From: CALGLS01 sp964508085
Lineage (GTDB): Bacteria; Bacteroidota; Bacteroidia; Chitinophagales; Saprospiraceae
Assembly (NCBI GenBank): GCA_964508085.1
Contig: CAZDTI010000001.1
Coordinates: forward strand, 1-64,000
DNA length: 64,000 nt
Direction of reading: 5' to 3'
The position numbers and the translations under genes are program-made. This document shows positions 35,511 to 44,726 of the stretch, in pieces; positions within the stretch are counted from its first letter, which is position 1, and every line of letters starts with the position of its first letter. The notes beneath the pieces were generated by a model. It saw only the letters and a program-made list of their open reading frames with translations. It was not told the DNA's origin and ran no database searches.

Positions 35511-35827
35511 AATAGTTAGGTGAAGTTTTCGATTTTTAAAATGGTTGAGTTGTGGTTTGTTTAATTAAAACAGCTACTAATTCACTACAAAGTAGACATA
35601 AATTAAGGCGAATTAATTAAAAACCAAATTAACATTTTATCACAGAATTGTTAGTGTTTGAGCAAAATTTTTGAGATAATGTAGTCTATGCGATACCCTG
35701 AGGTGATCTTGATTTTTTGTAACTGAAGAATACTGGCTTTAAACTCAGGTAGTCTTATTTTTTTTATAGATTTGGATTTTTTCTATTCTTGAATTCATCG
35801 TCTTTTTGGATTTTATTTTGAAAAATT
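35511..35827. promoter_or_regulatory. Divergent promoter region of receptor operon and GT1 gene
   Basis: 317 bp of very AT-rich DNA with no ORF. On the plus strand TAGATTTG (35767-35774) fits the Bacteroidota -7 consensus TAnnTTTG, 54 bp ahead of the GT1 start, but no matching -33 TTTG is at the expected spacing. I see no Fur-box-like palindrome. Confidence 0.35.
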
Positions 35828-37213
35828 ATGGCTAAGATTATTTGTATTACAACGGGATTGACGGGTATAACAAACGCGAGTTTTGAACTAATCAAACGGC
35901 TATCCCTTAGTGGACATGAAGTCATTGCCGCTTCGCCAAATGATATAAGAGAAAAAGTCACCAAACAAGGAATTAAATATGAACAATTAGTCCCATTAAC
36001 CTTTAATCCAAGCCCAGCACTACCAACATTTCAAGGGAAGTTCAAAAGGGGGAGGCGACTGTTTTACATGTTACGTAATATTTCTAAACGAAAAAAGTTA
36101 GCGGTAGAGGCAATTTATCCACATTCTTTTGTTAAACTGATAAACAGACATCAACCCGATTTATTGATCTTGGATTTAGAGTTGCACGAGTATATTGTTA
36201 AGGCTTATGCTATGGAGGTGCCTTTTATTCTCTTTAACCAATTTTTTTCTATTTGGAAAAGAAGGGGATTACCCTCCATTCGTTCTAAGACAATACCAGG
36301 TGTTGGGTTAACAGGGACTACTATTGCAATTAAGCTTTCTTGGTTATTTACTAAAATAAAAAGGAGGTGGAAATTTCAAAAGATAAAGATACTTACTGGT
36401 TTTACAAACCGGAGAACAGCATTGCACCAGCTGATTCATCAGGAGTGTTTTCCTAACAAATATATCGGAGGAGATTTTTGGCCTGGATTTATTATTTATA
36501 ACCAACTAACAGTCATCAGCACTACTGCCGAAGAGCTAGAATTTCCGCATATTAAGAGAGAAAATTTATTTTATGTTGGTCCTATGGTTAACATAGACAG
36601 AAAGGAACAAAAGGCAATTACTACAAACGATTACACAATTGAAGAGGTGTTTTCAACTGCGAAGAATACTAATAAAAAACTAATTTATTGTTCTGTTAGT
36701 ACTTTGCAAAAAGGGGATACTGCTCTCTTAGAGAAAATAATTAATGCGGTTAGCGCTGAGAAGGATTGGATATTAATAATTACGCTCGGAGGTTTGATAA
36801 AGAATTGGGAAAGAAAAATGCTACCTTCTAATGTGTTTACTTTCTCTTATCTACCTCAATTGAAAGTTTTATCAAAGGCAGATTGTTCGATAAATCATGG
36901 AGGGATTCACACGATAAATGAGTGCATTCATTTTAAAGTGCCCATGTTAATATACTCAGGGAAAAAGTCCGATCAGAATGGTAACGCAGCTCGTATACAT
37001 TTTCATGAAATTGGCTTGCGTGGAGATAAAGATAAAGTAGAAGTTTCTGAGATTAAGAAAAATCTTAGGGAAGTATTGTCAAATCCATTATATAAAAAAA
37101 ACTTAGTAAACCTACAGGAAAAGTATTTAGACTACAAAAGAAAAGAGGTACTTGAAAATACAATTGACAACTTCTTGTCCAAACACAAGAAGGCAAATGA
37201 CAATAGTTATTAA
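35828..37213 (+). CDS. GT1-family (UGT/MGT-like) glycosyltransferase
   Basis: 461 residues, GT-B fold. The N-terminal acceptor domain opens MAKIICITTGLTGITNASFE with the usual catalytic region after the first strand. The C-terminal donor domain has YCSVSTLQKGD, FSYLPQLKVLSKADCSINHGG and the PSPG-like HGGIHTINECIHFKVPML (about 356-373). Such enzymes glycosylate small molecules or lipids with nucleotide sugars in the cytoplasm. It lies between the two NRPS operons and may decorate the peptide product. The sequence is Lys/Ile-rich with lower GC than metH upstream, consistent with a transferred cluster. Confidence 0.8.
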   Translation: MAKIICITTGLTGITNASFELIKRLSLSGHEVIAASPNDIREKVTKQGIKYEQLVPLTFNPSPALPTFQGKFKRGRRLFYMLRNISKRKKLAVEAIYPHSFVKLINRHQPDLLILDLELHEYIVKAYAMEVPFILFNQFFSIWKRRGLPSIRSKTIPGVGLTGTTIAIKLSWLFTKIKRRWKFQKIKILTGFTNRRTALHQLIHQECFPNKYIGGDFWPGFIIYNQLTVISTTAEELEFPHIKRENLFYVGPMVNIDRKEQKAITTNDYTIEEVFSTAKNTNKKLIYCSVSTLQKGDTALLEKIINAVSAEKDWILIITLGGLIKNWERKMLPSNVFTFSYLPQLKVLSKADCSINHGGIHTINECIHFKVPMLIYSGKKSDQNGNAARIHFHEIGLRGDKDKVEVSEIKKNLREVLSNPLYKKNLVNLQEKYLDYKRKEVLENTIDNFLSKHKKANDNSY

Positions 37214-37234
37214 TACGGAGTCCTTAAGAAATCT

Positions 37235-37933
37235 TTACCTCGGTTTCAACCTGTCATACCTGTCTTGCCCTATCAATCGTTTTACTTCTTTTTTTAGAAG
37301 AAAGATATTACTTTTAAAATACCTCGTTGTATACCATTTTGCTTGATATACGACACGATTAATGTGAGCGAGCCATAAAGTTTCTCCTTCATATACAGGC
37401 GCACTTTTATTAACATGTTTAGGCGTTAGGGTCGTATTTGATATGCCTAAAAAAGTCAACAGCTTATCCGGATCATCTCCATTTTCCCAACAAAGAACCA
37501 GCAGTTTGTTGGGCCGATCTTTGAAATACTCTTTGACTTCTTTGTTATGTTTGTTATAGAAATTAATATGATCTTCTTTCTTTCCATGAGGCATAGCATA
37601 GCCGTATATGTGTTTTTCAAAATCATTGAATGGCCCCATTCTTACCGCCATCTTGCATAGACTCTTGTACCACCGTTCTGGAGATTTTCGCATGGTTAGT
37701 ATGAAAAGCGCATCCTCGAACTGTTTGTCAATTTCTTTATACATGAGAGGCCAGGGCCAATCTTCAAAGCTATCGTAGTTTTCCATAACCCCAAATAGCT
37801 TTTCTAGGTTGTTTGCACGATAGTCATTAAACATAGCTAGATCATAGCTTTGATGTCTGTATCCCAATTCCTTTAGATAACTACGTAGTGTCTTTGTACC
37901 TGTTTTATTAAGTCCAATACCTATGATTTTCAT
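37235..37933 (-). CDS. Sulfotransferase-family protein
   Basis: 232 residues. The 5'-phosphosulfate-binding loop is the N-terminal IGIGLNKTGTKTLRSYL (KTGTKT), and the 3'-phosphate-binding region fits LFILTMRKSPERWYKSL (Arg and Ser at about 82-91). The enzyme should transfer sulfate from PAPS to an acceptor hydroxyl. The window encodes its own PAPS supply (cysC, cysD, cysN at 56.3-59 kb). Whether the acceptor is the NRPS product, a lipid or a polysaccharide is not visible. It converges with the GT1 gene, 21 bp apart. Confidence 0.75.
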   Translation of the reverse strand: MKIIGIGLNKTGTKTLRSYLKELGYRHQSYDLAMFNDYRANNLEKLFGVMENYDSFEDWPWPLMYKEIDKQFEDALFILTMRKSPERWYKSLCKMAVRMGPFNDFEKHIYGYAMPHGKKEDHINFYNKHNKEVKEYFKDRPNKLLVLCWENGDDPDKLLTFLGISNTTLTPKHVNKSAPVYEGETLWLAHINRVVYQAKWYTTRYFKSNIFLLKKEVKRLIGQDRYDRLKPR

Positions 37934-37993
37934 AAACGCTATTTGATTTAAAAAGAAATTAGGAAACGATTAATCTCATATAATTATGAGTCG

Positions 37994-40180
37994 CTACTCA
38001 TTTGGTATTAACTTGACCATCCGGATAACGGCTTGATTCCCTAAGTATACTTTTAATAAATAGCCTCCCGGAGAAAGTAGCTTTTGTAAGTTGATTTGAT
38101 GTTGATTCGAATTTATATTGTTATCAGTGAAAACAATAGCCCCTAATGCATCATAGATTTCTACCTTGGTAATTGTTTTTTTTGCCTCTAATGTAAGTTG
38201 GTTTTGAGTAGGATTGGGGTAAATATAAACCTCCGATTCCTCAGGTTTTAACTCAGTTAGTTCGGTAATAAAAATGTTTTGCTGTAAAGTATCTGAGAAA
38301 CAATCATTGGAGGCAATTAAAGTGATGTTTGTTTCTCCAGATTGATTGTAAGGCGTTTCCAATATCTCATCAGAAAAGATTGTTCCGTTAGGGAGTACCC
38401 AGTGATATTGATTTGCGCTCGTTGAAGTATTAATGCCTGTTAAGATACCTTGCATCCAAGAAAGGCTAAAGCCAGCTTCAGGTAGGACATTTGGGGTCGT
38501 TTGAATGGAAACAATTGGCCCTGAGCTGTGATTAATAAAAGAACCACTCGGAGTTATTTCTTGCTTCACTGCTTTGACTAAATACTTGATTTGTGTTCCC
38601 CCTGCGATACAAGAATCCACAAAATTAGTTTCTGTGATTGGCGAGAGATGAAGTGGTTCGAAGTAGTTCATTCCCTCCGTTTTTTTATAAACCTGATATC
38701 CTTGGATATCCTCCGGACTAGAAGACCAACTCAACTCAACGTGGTTTTCATTTTGAACAGCATTCAAATTAGAAGGAGGTCGGACAATAAAAGTTTTTAA
38801 AGTGGGGTCTCCTAATAAGTTTATAGTAACGAATTTGGCTTGTACGCCAGGATAATATAAGTCTAAATTGTTTTGAGTCAATAAAGTACAAAATCCCAGA
38901 TCCATACCTAAACCCATTGGATGAAAGTGCCAACTCGGAGCACCAACCCAAGCCGTGCTAAGCACCTTTCCTGAAGCCAAGACGGTTCGAAGAAAATTAT
39001 TTTCATTATCAAAATCTCCATAGGTAGAGCCAAAGAAACCAGTAAAAATGACTTGATAATTGTTGTCTGCAAAAGTGTTTATATCTCCAAGGCCAAAAGC
39101 ACCAAACATATATCCGGCTGATCCGAAGTATGACCAAAGGTAAGGTTCTTCGAAGCCTGCCATTATTTCATCATATACTATACTATCATTAGATACGATC
39201 GGAACAAAACTCCTTATCGCGTTTTGTCCCAGTCCCTCAGCCCAAGGGCTTATATTCCTGAAAATTGCACGTTTTCTAACCTGATAATCTCCTGTCCGGA
39301 AAGCAATGTTTTTTTCTAGATAGTTGTCTAGGAGCTCATATTCATTAAGGTCAAAAACAGGAAGTTCAGAAAAGTCCATACGACCCACAGCTAATTCGAC
39401 ATTGCTGGGAATAGAATCCTGATCAAATTTTCCATCACCCGGGACATTATGAACACTTGGATAAATACTCGTATTATTATTGACCGTTTCATCTGTCCAA
39501 ACACCATCTATATCACCATAAAAAGCATCTGCCGGCCAAGCACCTTTATGATTACTGTGACCGTCAGGTGTGATATTACCCGAATGTGGGACGGCAATAT
39601 TTCCCATTAACAGAACTGCGGAGAGAGAATCACGAGTGGTATAATTTTCTAGTATCAAGGACTTGATTTCCTGAACAGAAGACTCTTCAGCAACAGGGAG
39701 CAGCCAAGGGATCCATCCTTCTGAGGTCAAAACATCCATGTAAGTACTAATGTTATCTTCAACAAAGGTAGCGGCTGTTGAGTCTATTACTATCAGTATA
39801 TCTCCCTTTTTCTGTGGAGGTAAATAATTTACACCCGATAGTAAATAGCCATAGCCGACGGTATCTCCAGTTACTTTTACAATTCGATATTCATATAAAT
39901 TTCCCTCTTCAATATTGGTATCAACAAAGCTGGTATCTTGATCGCCTGTGACAATAAGAGGTGTTCCCCAGTCCGTGTCTTGTGGTAATTTTTTATAAAG
40001 ACTATAGGTATTTACATCAATATCATCCCACCATTGAATCCGTAAGCTGAGAGGTTGCTCACTAGCTAAGGCAGTCATTTTTACCGTTTTTAGCGTATCA
40101 AATATAACTTGTCCCTTGCAGGTAACTTGAGACAAAAAGCTTAAAGTGATTATCCAAAATACATTTTTTAGAATAGTCAT
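37994..40180 (-). CDS. Secreted gingipain-like (C25) protein, probably inactive, with T9SS domain
   Basis: 728 residues with a signal peptide (about 1-23). A first fibronectin-type segment covers about 30-115. A domain resembling the C25 gingipain catalytic fold follows (about 125-460): GDILIVIDSTAATFVEDNIS, VLLMGNIAVPHSG, DAFYGDIDGVWTD, VELAVGRMDFSELP and LLDNYLEKNIAFRTG. The expected Gly-His-Gly appears as SYFGSAGYMFG. The nucleophile Cys region reads FTGFFGSTYGDFD, so both catalytic residues seem lost. A second Fn3 domain (about 465-560), a PKD-like domain and a type A sorting domain (YIYPNPTQNQLTLEA) end the protein. It is likely a cell-surface binding protein. It may be unrelated to the NRPS cluster despite its position. 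Confidence 0.72.
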   Translation of the reverse strand: MTILKNVFWIITLSFLSQVTCKGQVIFDTLKTVKMTALASEQPLSLRIQWWDDIDVNTYSLYKKLPQDTDWGTPLIVTGDQDTSFVDTNIEEGNLYEYRIVKVTGDTVGYGYLLSGVNYLPPQKKGDILIVIDSTAATFVEDNISTYMDVLTSEGWIPWLLPVAEESSVQEIKSLILENYTTRDSLSAVLLMGNIAVPHSGNITPDGHSNHKGAWPADAFYGDIDGVWTDETVNNNTSIYPSVHNVPGDGKFDQDSIPSNVELAVGRMDFSELPVFDLNEYELLDNYLEKNIAFRTGDYQVRKRAIFRNISPWAEGLGQNAIRSFVPIVSNDSIVYDEIMAGFEEPYLWSYFGSAGYMFGAFGLGDINTFADNNYQVIFTGFFGSTYGDFDNENNFLRTVLASGKVLSTAWVGAPSWHFHPMGLGMDLGFCTLLTQNNLDLYYPGVQAKFVTINLLGDPTLKTFIVRPPSNLNAVQNENHVELSWSSSPEDIQGYQVYKKTEGMNYFEPLHLSPITETNFVDSCIAGGTQIKYLVKAVKQEITPSGSFINHSSGPIVSIQTTPNVLPEAGFSLSWMQGILTGINTSTSANQYHWVLPNGTIFSDEILETPYNQSGETNITLIASNDCFSDTLQQNIFITELTELKPEESEVYIYPNPTQNQLTLEAKKTITKVEIYDALGAIVFTDNNINSNQHQINLQKLLSPGGYLLKVYLGNQAVIRMVKLIPNE

Positions 40181-40307
40181 AAGGCGGAAAGTTAAGTAGG
40201 AAACGGTTAGTGGTTTATAATTAAAAGAGTTAGCCTCTAATGGGAGCGTAAAAAAGATAACAGTGTATGGCAGAAGTTTTTAGCGATTTGTTAATCAGCA
40301 TAGTAGC

Positions 40308-41414
40308 TTAGACCCTTGCTGAAATATCGATTGGTGCTTCCTTTGTAGTCGCCTTTACCTTATTCAAAAAGTTATATGGCCCTTTAGCATCGCCAGAAAT
40401 ATTTTCAATGGCAATTTTTTGCCCTAAACCAAGATTTTGGGCATACTTCATAAATAGGTTTAAGACGACTTGATCCTCTAGTGCCCAGCCAGTGGAATCA
40501 AAAACAGTACACTGTTCTTTTATGTGTTGGGATTGATCTTCGTCTTTAAGTAAATCTGTCAAATTAGCTCCTACATCCTCAGAAGACAATTGCTGGCATT
40601 CTCCCTCTATTAATGCCTGTTCTAAAAAGTCGACACAAACGAAGCTCTTTTTCAAAAGCTCAAGGGGTAATTCTGTTTTACCGGGAAAATCAGAACCAAC
40701 AGCATTTATATGTATATGTTTTTTAGATTCAATATTGGAAAATAATGGACCTTCATCAACTTCTATGGAAGTTGCCGTACATAAGATATCTGATGAGGAA
40801 ACAATCTCAGCAATTGTACTCTTCACAATAGTAAGGTTCAAATCCAGACTTGAAATACGGTTTTCAAAAGAATTTAAGATGCTTTCATCAATATCATAAA
40901 TTAATACTTTTTTGATAGGAAATAGTCTTGCAATTCCATGGAGCTGTGTAATAGATTGTGCGCCACAACCAATCAAACCAAGTACAGCGCTTTCTGGATG
41001 AGCCATTGCTTTTGTCGCAACTGCTGATGCCGCCGCTGTTCTTAGAGCCGTTGTTAAAACACCATCCATAATAACCTCTAAGTGACCAGTAGCAGAATCA
41101 TACGAAGAGATGGTAGAAATAATAGTAGGAAGGTTTTTTAAAATCGGATTATGTGGATGATAACCAACCACCTTTATAACGATTTGACCGCCATGTTGAT
41201 ATACAGGCATCCACTCAATTAAACCAGTTTGGGGATGCTCATAATTGAATCCAGATCTTGCAGGAATAGATATGCTTTTAGAATCATATGCTTTTATAGC
41301 AGTGTATAGCTCCTTAATAAGTTCGTCCATTACATGGTTTATGCCATAGTGAAGGATTATGTTTTGGATATCATCTTTGGATAAAACGAGTGTGTGGGTT
41401 TTTGATAATTTCAT
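40308..41414 (-). CDS. Ornithine cyclodeaminase / mu-crystallin-family enzyme
   Basis: 368 residues. NAD-binding Rossmann motif LIGCGAQSITQLHGI lies near 158-172. Strong ornithine cyclodeaminase marks are HINAVGSDFPGKTELPLELL (about 243-262), IEGECQQL and the catalytic-Asp region FDSTGWALEDQVVL. Classical OCD converts L-ornithine to L-proline with release of ammonia. That fits the neighbouring proline-type adenylase and dehydrogenase. Alternatives in the family are SbnB-type N-(carboxy-amino)-propanoate enzymes, which act with SbnA, but no SbnA homologue is here, and alanine or ketimine dehydrogenases. It is divergent from the ABC exporter, with 163 bp between them. Confidence 0.85.
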   Translation of the reverse strand: MKLSKTHTLVLSKDDIQNIILHYGINHVMDELIKELYTAIKAYDSKSISIPARSGFNYEHPQTGLIEWMPVYQHGGQIVIKVVGYHPHNPILKNLPTIISTISSYDSATGHLEVIMDGVLTTALRTAAASAVATKAMAHPESAVLGLIGCGAQSITQLHGIARLFPIKKVLIYDIDESILNSFENRISSLDLNLTIVKSTIAEIVSSSDILCTATSIEVDEGPLFSNIESKKHIHINAVGSDFPGKTELPLELLKKSFVCVDFLEQALIEGECQQLSSEDVGANLTDLLKDEDQSQHIKEQCTVFDSTGWALEDQVVLNLFMKYAQNLGLGQKIAIENISGDAKGPYNFLNKVKATTKEAPIDISARV

Positions 41415-41509
41415 TATATTGTATAAGTGAAAGGAATTACAATTGTATTGTTATTTATTTTTTTTTCAAACTGTTTGGAAATAAATCTAACTATTGGTGA
41501 TAAATATAA

Positions 41510-41517
41510 TACATTTG
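41510..41517 (+). promoter_or_regulatory. Candidate -7 promoter element for the exporter/NRPS operon
   Basis: TACATTTG matches TAnnTTTG exactly and lies 61 bp before the presumptive exporter ATG at 41578. No TTTG at the standard -33 spacing was found, so support is partial. Confidence 0.35.
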
Positions 41518-41666
41518 TCAACTATAGATTAACTAATTTAGCGGTTTGCTCTTATTATAAATTCCTTTTTTAAAAAAATGTTTAAGATACCATCGGAAAA
41601 CTACAATTAATATTAACAAAACAAGAAAAGGAGAAACTATTATGGCTGCTAGTTGCTATAATTATA

Positions 41667-43367
41667 ATGGCAATATTAGAAGTTGTTGGTATCGCGTCCA
41701 TTCTACCTTTCATGCACTTGGCTGCTAATCCTGATATGATTACAGAAAACGAGTGGCTTTTCTGGATTTATAATCTTTTGGGTTTCGAGTCTTATACTTC
41801 CATGCTTATTTTTACAGGTGTGGCAATGTTGGTTTTTCTTACACTTGCAAATTTATTTAGAGCTTTCACAGCTTGGCTACAATATAAAGTAGCTTGGGAT
41901 ACTGCTCATAACATAAGCTCGAGATTGTTTCACGCTTATCTTAAACGACCATACAGTTTTTTTTTAAACAAGAATTCTTCTGACTTGCAAGCAAAAATCG
42001 TGATGGAAGTTGGGCAGGTCTGCACCAGTATTTTAATTCCTTTAGGAGAAATAATAGCGCGATCACTAGTCGTACTTGTAATATTCTGTTTATTACTTTA
42101 CTTCGATGCCAAAACCGCTTTAATTATTGTAGGTGTTCTTGGTTCAGGTTATACCATTGCTTTTTTATTACGGAAAGGACTGCTGGAAAAATTAGGAGAG
42201 GATCGAATTCAAGTCAATCTTGCACGTTTCCGCAGCATGGCAGAAGCATTAACTGGTATTAAAACAACAAAAGTTTATCAGGCAAAGGATTATTTCTTTG
42301 ATCGTTTTGAAACGGCATCAAAAAGATATAGCGAGATCCAACCTCGTGTTCAAGTTATATCTATTATTCCCAAATCTCTTATTGAGATAATTGCCTTCGG
42401 AGGCATCATTGGCGTAATGATTTATCTTATTGCCATTGGGAATGATTTGCAAAGTGCATTACCTATGCTCAGTTTATTTGCAGTTTCCGGTTATAGGCTA
42501 TTACCTTCACTTCAAATACTTTTTATGGCCGCAACAAAAGTTCGACATACCTTGCCAGTGCTTGATTCTATTTATGATGATTTAACGTATCAACTTTCTG
42601 AAAAGCAAAAAGAGCAAAGTGAAATTATTATTCCGGAATTTGAAAAAGCCATTACAATAGATGTTGAAGCGTTTTATTATGAAGGAAGTGATCAAATAAT
42701 TCTGAAAAATCTAAACCTAGAGCTAAGAAAAGGACAAACAATTGCTTTTGTCGGATCAACAGGATCAGGGAAATCTACTATAATCGACCTTTTAGTTGGT
42801 TTAATTGATTTGGAAAAAGGTCATGTTCTAATTGATGAAGTGCCCTTAAGTACTTCAAACGCTGACGGTTGGTTCAATCAAATTGGATATGTTCAACAAG
42901 ATGTTTTCCTATTTGATGAATCCATAAAAAGAAATATTGCAATAGGAGTACCTTTAGAAGAGATAGATATGGATCGGTTGATCTTCGCTTCTCAACAAGC
43001 TAACATCTATGATTTTATTATTTCGGAATTACCAGAAGGTTACGAAACAAGAGTAGGGGAAAGAGGCGTTCGTCTGAGTGGTGGACAGTTACAAAGAATC
43101 GGAATAGCCAGAGCCTTATACCGAAATCCTAAAGTCTTGATTTTAGATGAAGCAACAAGTGCTTTGGATGGAGTAACAGAGAGTAAAGTTATAGAATCAC
43201 TAAAGGAATTATCAATAACGATGATCATTATTGCTCATCGGCTATCTACAATTAAACATGTTGATTACATCTACCTTTTAGAGGAAGGGAAGGTTGTTGC
43301 AAAAGGTTCTTACGAAGAACTAGTAACAAACAATACCATATTCAGAGAAATGGTAGAATTTTCTTAG
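41667..43367 (+). CDS. ABC exporter (membrane + ATPase half-transporter) with a disrupted N-terminus
   Basis: 566 residues from ATG 41667: about five to six membrane helices in 1-300, then an ATPase domain with Walker A FVGSTGSGKST (about 364-374), Q-loop IGYVQQDVF, signature LSGGQLQRIGIARAL, Walker B VLILDEATSALD and the H-loop AHRLS. In-frame coding clearly continues upstream to 41586 (DTIGKLQLILTKQEKEKLLW), completing the first helix, but it has no start codon. An ATG at 41578 reads M-F-K and then runs into a stop after ten codons, one base out of frame. A single A missing in TTTAAGAT would join them as MFKDTIGKLQ. So this is either a frameshift or a sequencing error. Likely exports the peptide. 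HupE follows 19 bp on. Confidence 0.85.
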   Translation: MAILEVVGIASILPFMHLAANPDMITENEWLFWIYNLLGFESYTSMLIFTGVAMLVFLTLANLFRAFTAWLQYKVAWDTAHNISSRLFHAYLKRPYSFFLNKNSSDLQAKIVMEVGQVCTSILIPLGEIIARSLVVLVIFCLLLYFDAKTALIIVGVLGSGYTIAFLLRKGLLEKLGEDRIQVNLARFRSMAEALTGIKTTKVYQAKDYFFDRFETASKRYSEIQPRVQVISIIPKSLIEIIAFGGIIGVMIYLIAIGNDLQSALPMLSLFAVSGYRLLPSLQILFMAATKVRHTLPVLDSIYDDLTYQLSEKQKEQSEIIIPEFEKAITIDVEAFYYEGSDQIILKNLNLELRKGQTIAFVGSTGSGKSTIIDLLVGLIDLEKGHVLIDEVPLSTSNADGWFNQIGYVQQDVFLFDESIKRNIAIGVPLEEIDMDRLIFASQQANIYDFIISELPEGYETRVGERGVRLSGGQLQRIGIARALYRNPKVLILDEATSALDGVTESKVIESLKELSITMIIIAHRLSTIKHVDYIYLLEEGKVVAKGSYEELVTNNTIFREMVEFS

Positions 43368-43386
43368 AACAAACAAACAATACTTA

Positions 43387-44670
43387 ATGAAAAAGCACAC
43401 ACACCTTCTTCTTATACTTTGTATAATATTTATGGCTATCCCAAAATGGTCCAATGGGCATGCACCTGATCAGAGCTACATCTTTCTGAAAGTCTTTGAA
43501 AATTCTATTAGTGGCCTCGTAGAATTAGAAGTTGATGATGTGAATAATGCATTGGGCTTAGAATTGAAAAAAGGGATTACTCCAGAAGAGTTAGAACCTT
43601 ATGCTGATCAGATAAAAGGATATATTTTAGAACGACTTGCTTTTAGCACAGGAGGTAAAGACATAAGTATTAGCTTCACTGAAATTGGTTCATTGGAGTT
43701 AGAACTAGGAACTTACTGCCAATTTAGATTCGACTTGGAAGGGTTGTCTACGGTTCCGGATGATATTGATGTAAAATACAACGCAGTATTTGATAATGAT
43801 CCCAAGCATCAGGGGATGCTCGTCATAGAGTACAATTGGAAAGCCGGTATTATGAATAATGAAGCTTTAGTTTCTTTAGTATTCTCTTCTTCCAATACCA
43901 AACAAAACTTAGACTTAACAGACGGCTCTCTATTAAAAGGTTTCTTAACCATGATCTGGTTGGGGATATGGCATATTTTCATCGGAACAGATCATATTTT
44001 ATTTTTGCTTGCCTTATTATTGCCAGCTGTAGTTTATCGATTTCAAAACGATGACAATGTGGAGCGGCATTATGAATCGGTTACCTTACCAGGGTTTGGA
44101 ACCTTCAATAACTGGAACCCAGTCGGAAAATTTAAGCCAGCAGTGCTATATGTTTTAGTAATTGTCAGCTTTTTTACTATTTCTCATTGCATAACGCTAA
44201 CCTTAGCAGCATTCGAAATTGTTGTGCTTCCATCAAGGCTCGTGGAATCTATAATCGCAATCTCCATCGCATTGGCTGCAATTCATAATATTCGACCCCT
44301 GTTCAAAAGAGACTGGCTGATCGCTTTTGGTTTCGGTTTTTTCCACGGTTTTGGTTTTGCAAGCGTTCTGGGGGATATCGGTTTAAAAGGAGAATACATG
44401 GCCCTCTCTTTGTTGGGCTTTAATATTGGTGTTGAGCTGGGACAAATTGTCATTATTTGTATTTTCTTCCCAATATTATACCTTTTGAAAGACTCAAAAA
44501 ATTACTCAAAAATATTGGTATATGGGTCTGTTTTGCTAATCCTGATTTCCTTATACTGGTTTGTTGAAAGAGCCTTTGACTACGACATGCCAATAGATGA
44601 TTTCATAAGTGATTTTATTGATAGAGTAATCAAAAAAATTAAAATGCTGATGGGAATTGAAATAAAGTAG
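43387..44670 (+). CDS. HupE/UreJ_2-family membrane protein
   Basis: 427 residues: signal peptide (ends about KWSNG), a ~160-residue extracytoplasmic domain (HAPDQSYIFLKVFENSISGL), then about seven membrane helices. The HupE/UreJ signature is present: GIWHIFIGTDHILFLLALLL (about 197-216, His-x5-Asp-His) and FGFFHGFGFASVLGDIGL (about 317-335). HupE and UreJ are linked to nickel or cobalt uptake for hydrogenase and urease; neither enzyme is encoded here. Its place inside an NRPS operon, between the exporter and the synthetase, suggests a metal or metallophore transport role, which is inference. Confidence 0.85.
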   Translation: MKKHTHLLLILCIIFMAIPKWSNGHAPDQSYIFLKVFENSISGLVELEVDDVNNALGLELKKGITPEELEPYADQIKGYILERLAFSTGGKDISISFTEIGSLELELGTYCQFRFDLEGLSTVPDDIDVKYNAVFDNDPKHQGMLVIEYNWKAGIMNNEALVSLVFSSSNTKQNLDLTDGSLLKGFLTMIWLGIWHIFIGTDHILFLLALLLPAVVYRFQNDDNVERHYESVTLPGFGTFNNWNPVGKFKPAVLYVLVIVSFFTISHCITLTLAAFEIVVLPSRLVESIIAISIALAAIHNIRPLFKRDWLIAFGFGFFHGFGFASVLGDIGLKGEYMALSLLGFNIGVELGQIVIICIFFPILYLLKDSKNYSKILVYGSVLLILISLYWFVERAFDYDMPIDDFISDFIDRVIKKIKMLMGIEIK

Positions 44671-44726
44671 TTTGGCTAAAATACTTTAAGTGATGTCCAC
44701 GTACATAAAATTAGAATTAATATAAA

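Noticed and set aside
40308..41414. SbnB (2,3-diaminopropionate) assignment
   Set aside because: No SbnA-type cysteine-synthase homologue nearby, and the sequence marks favour ornithine cyclodeaminase.
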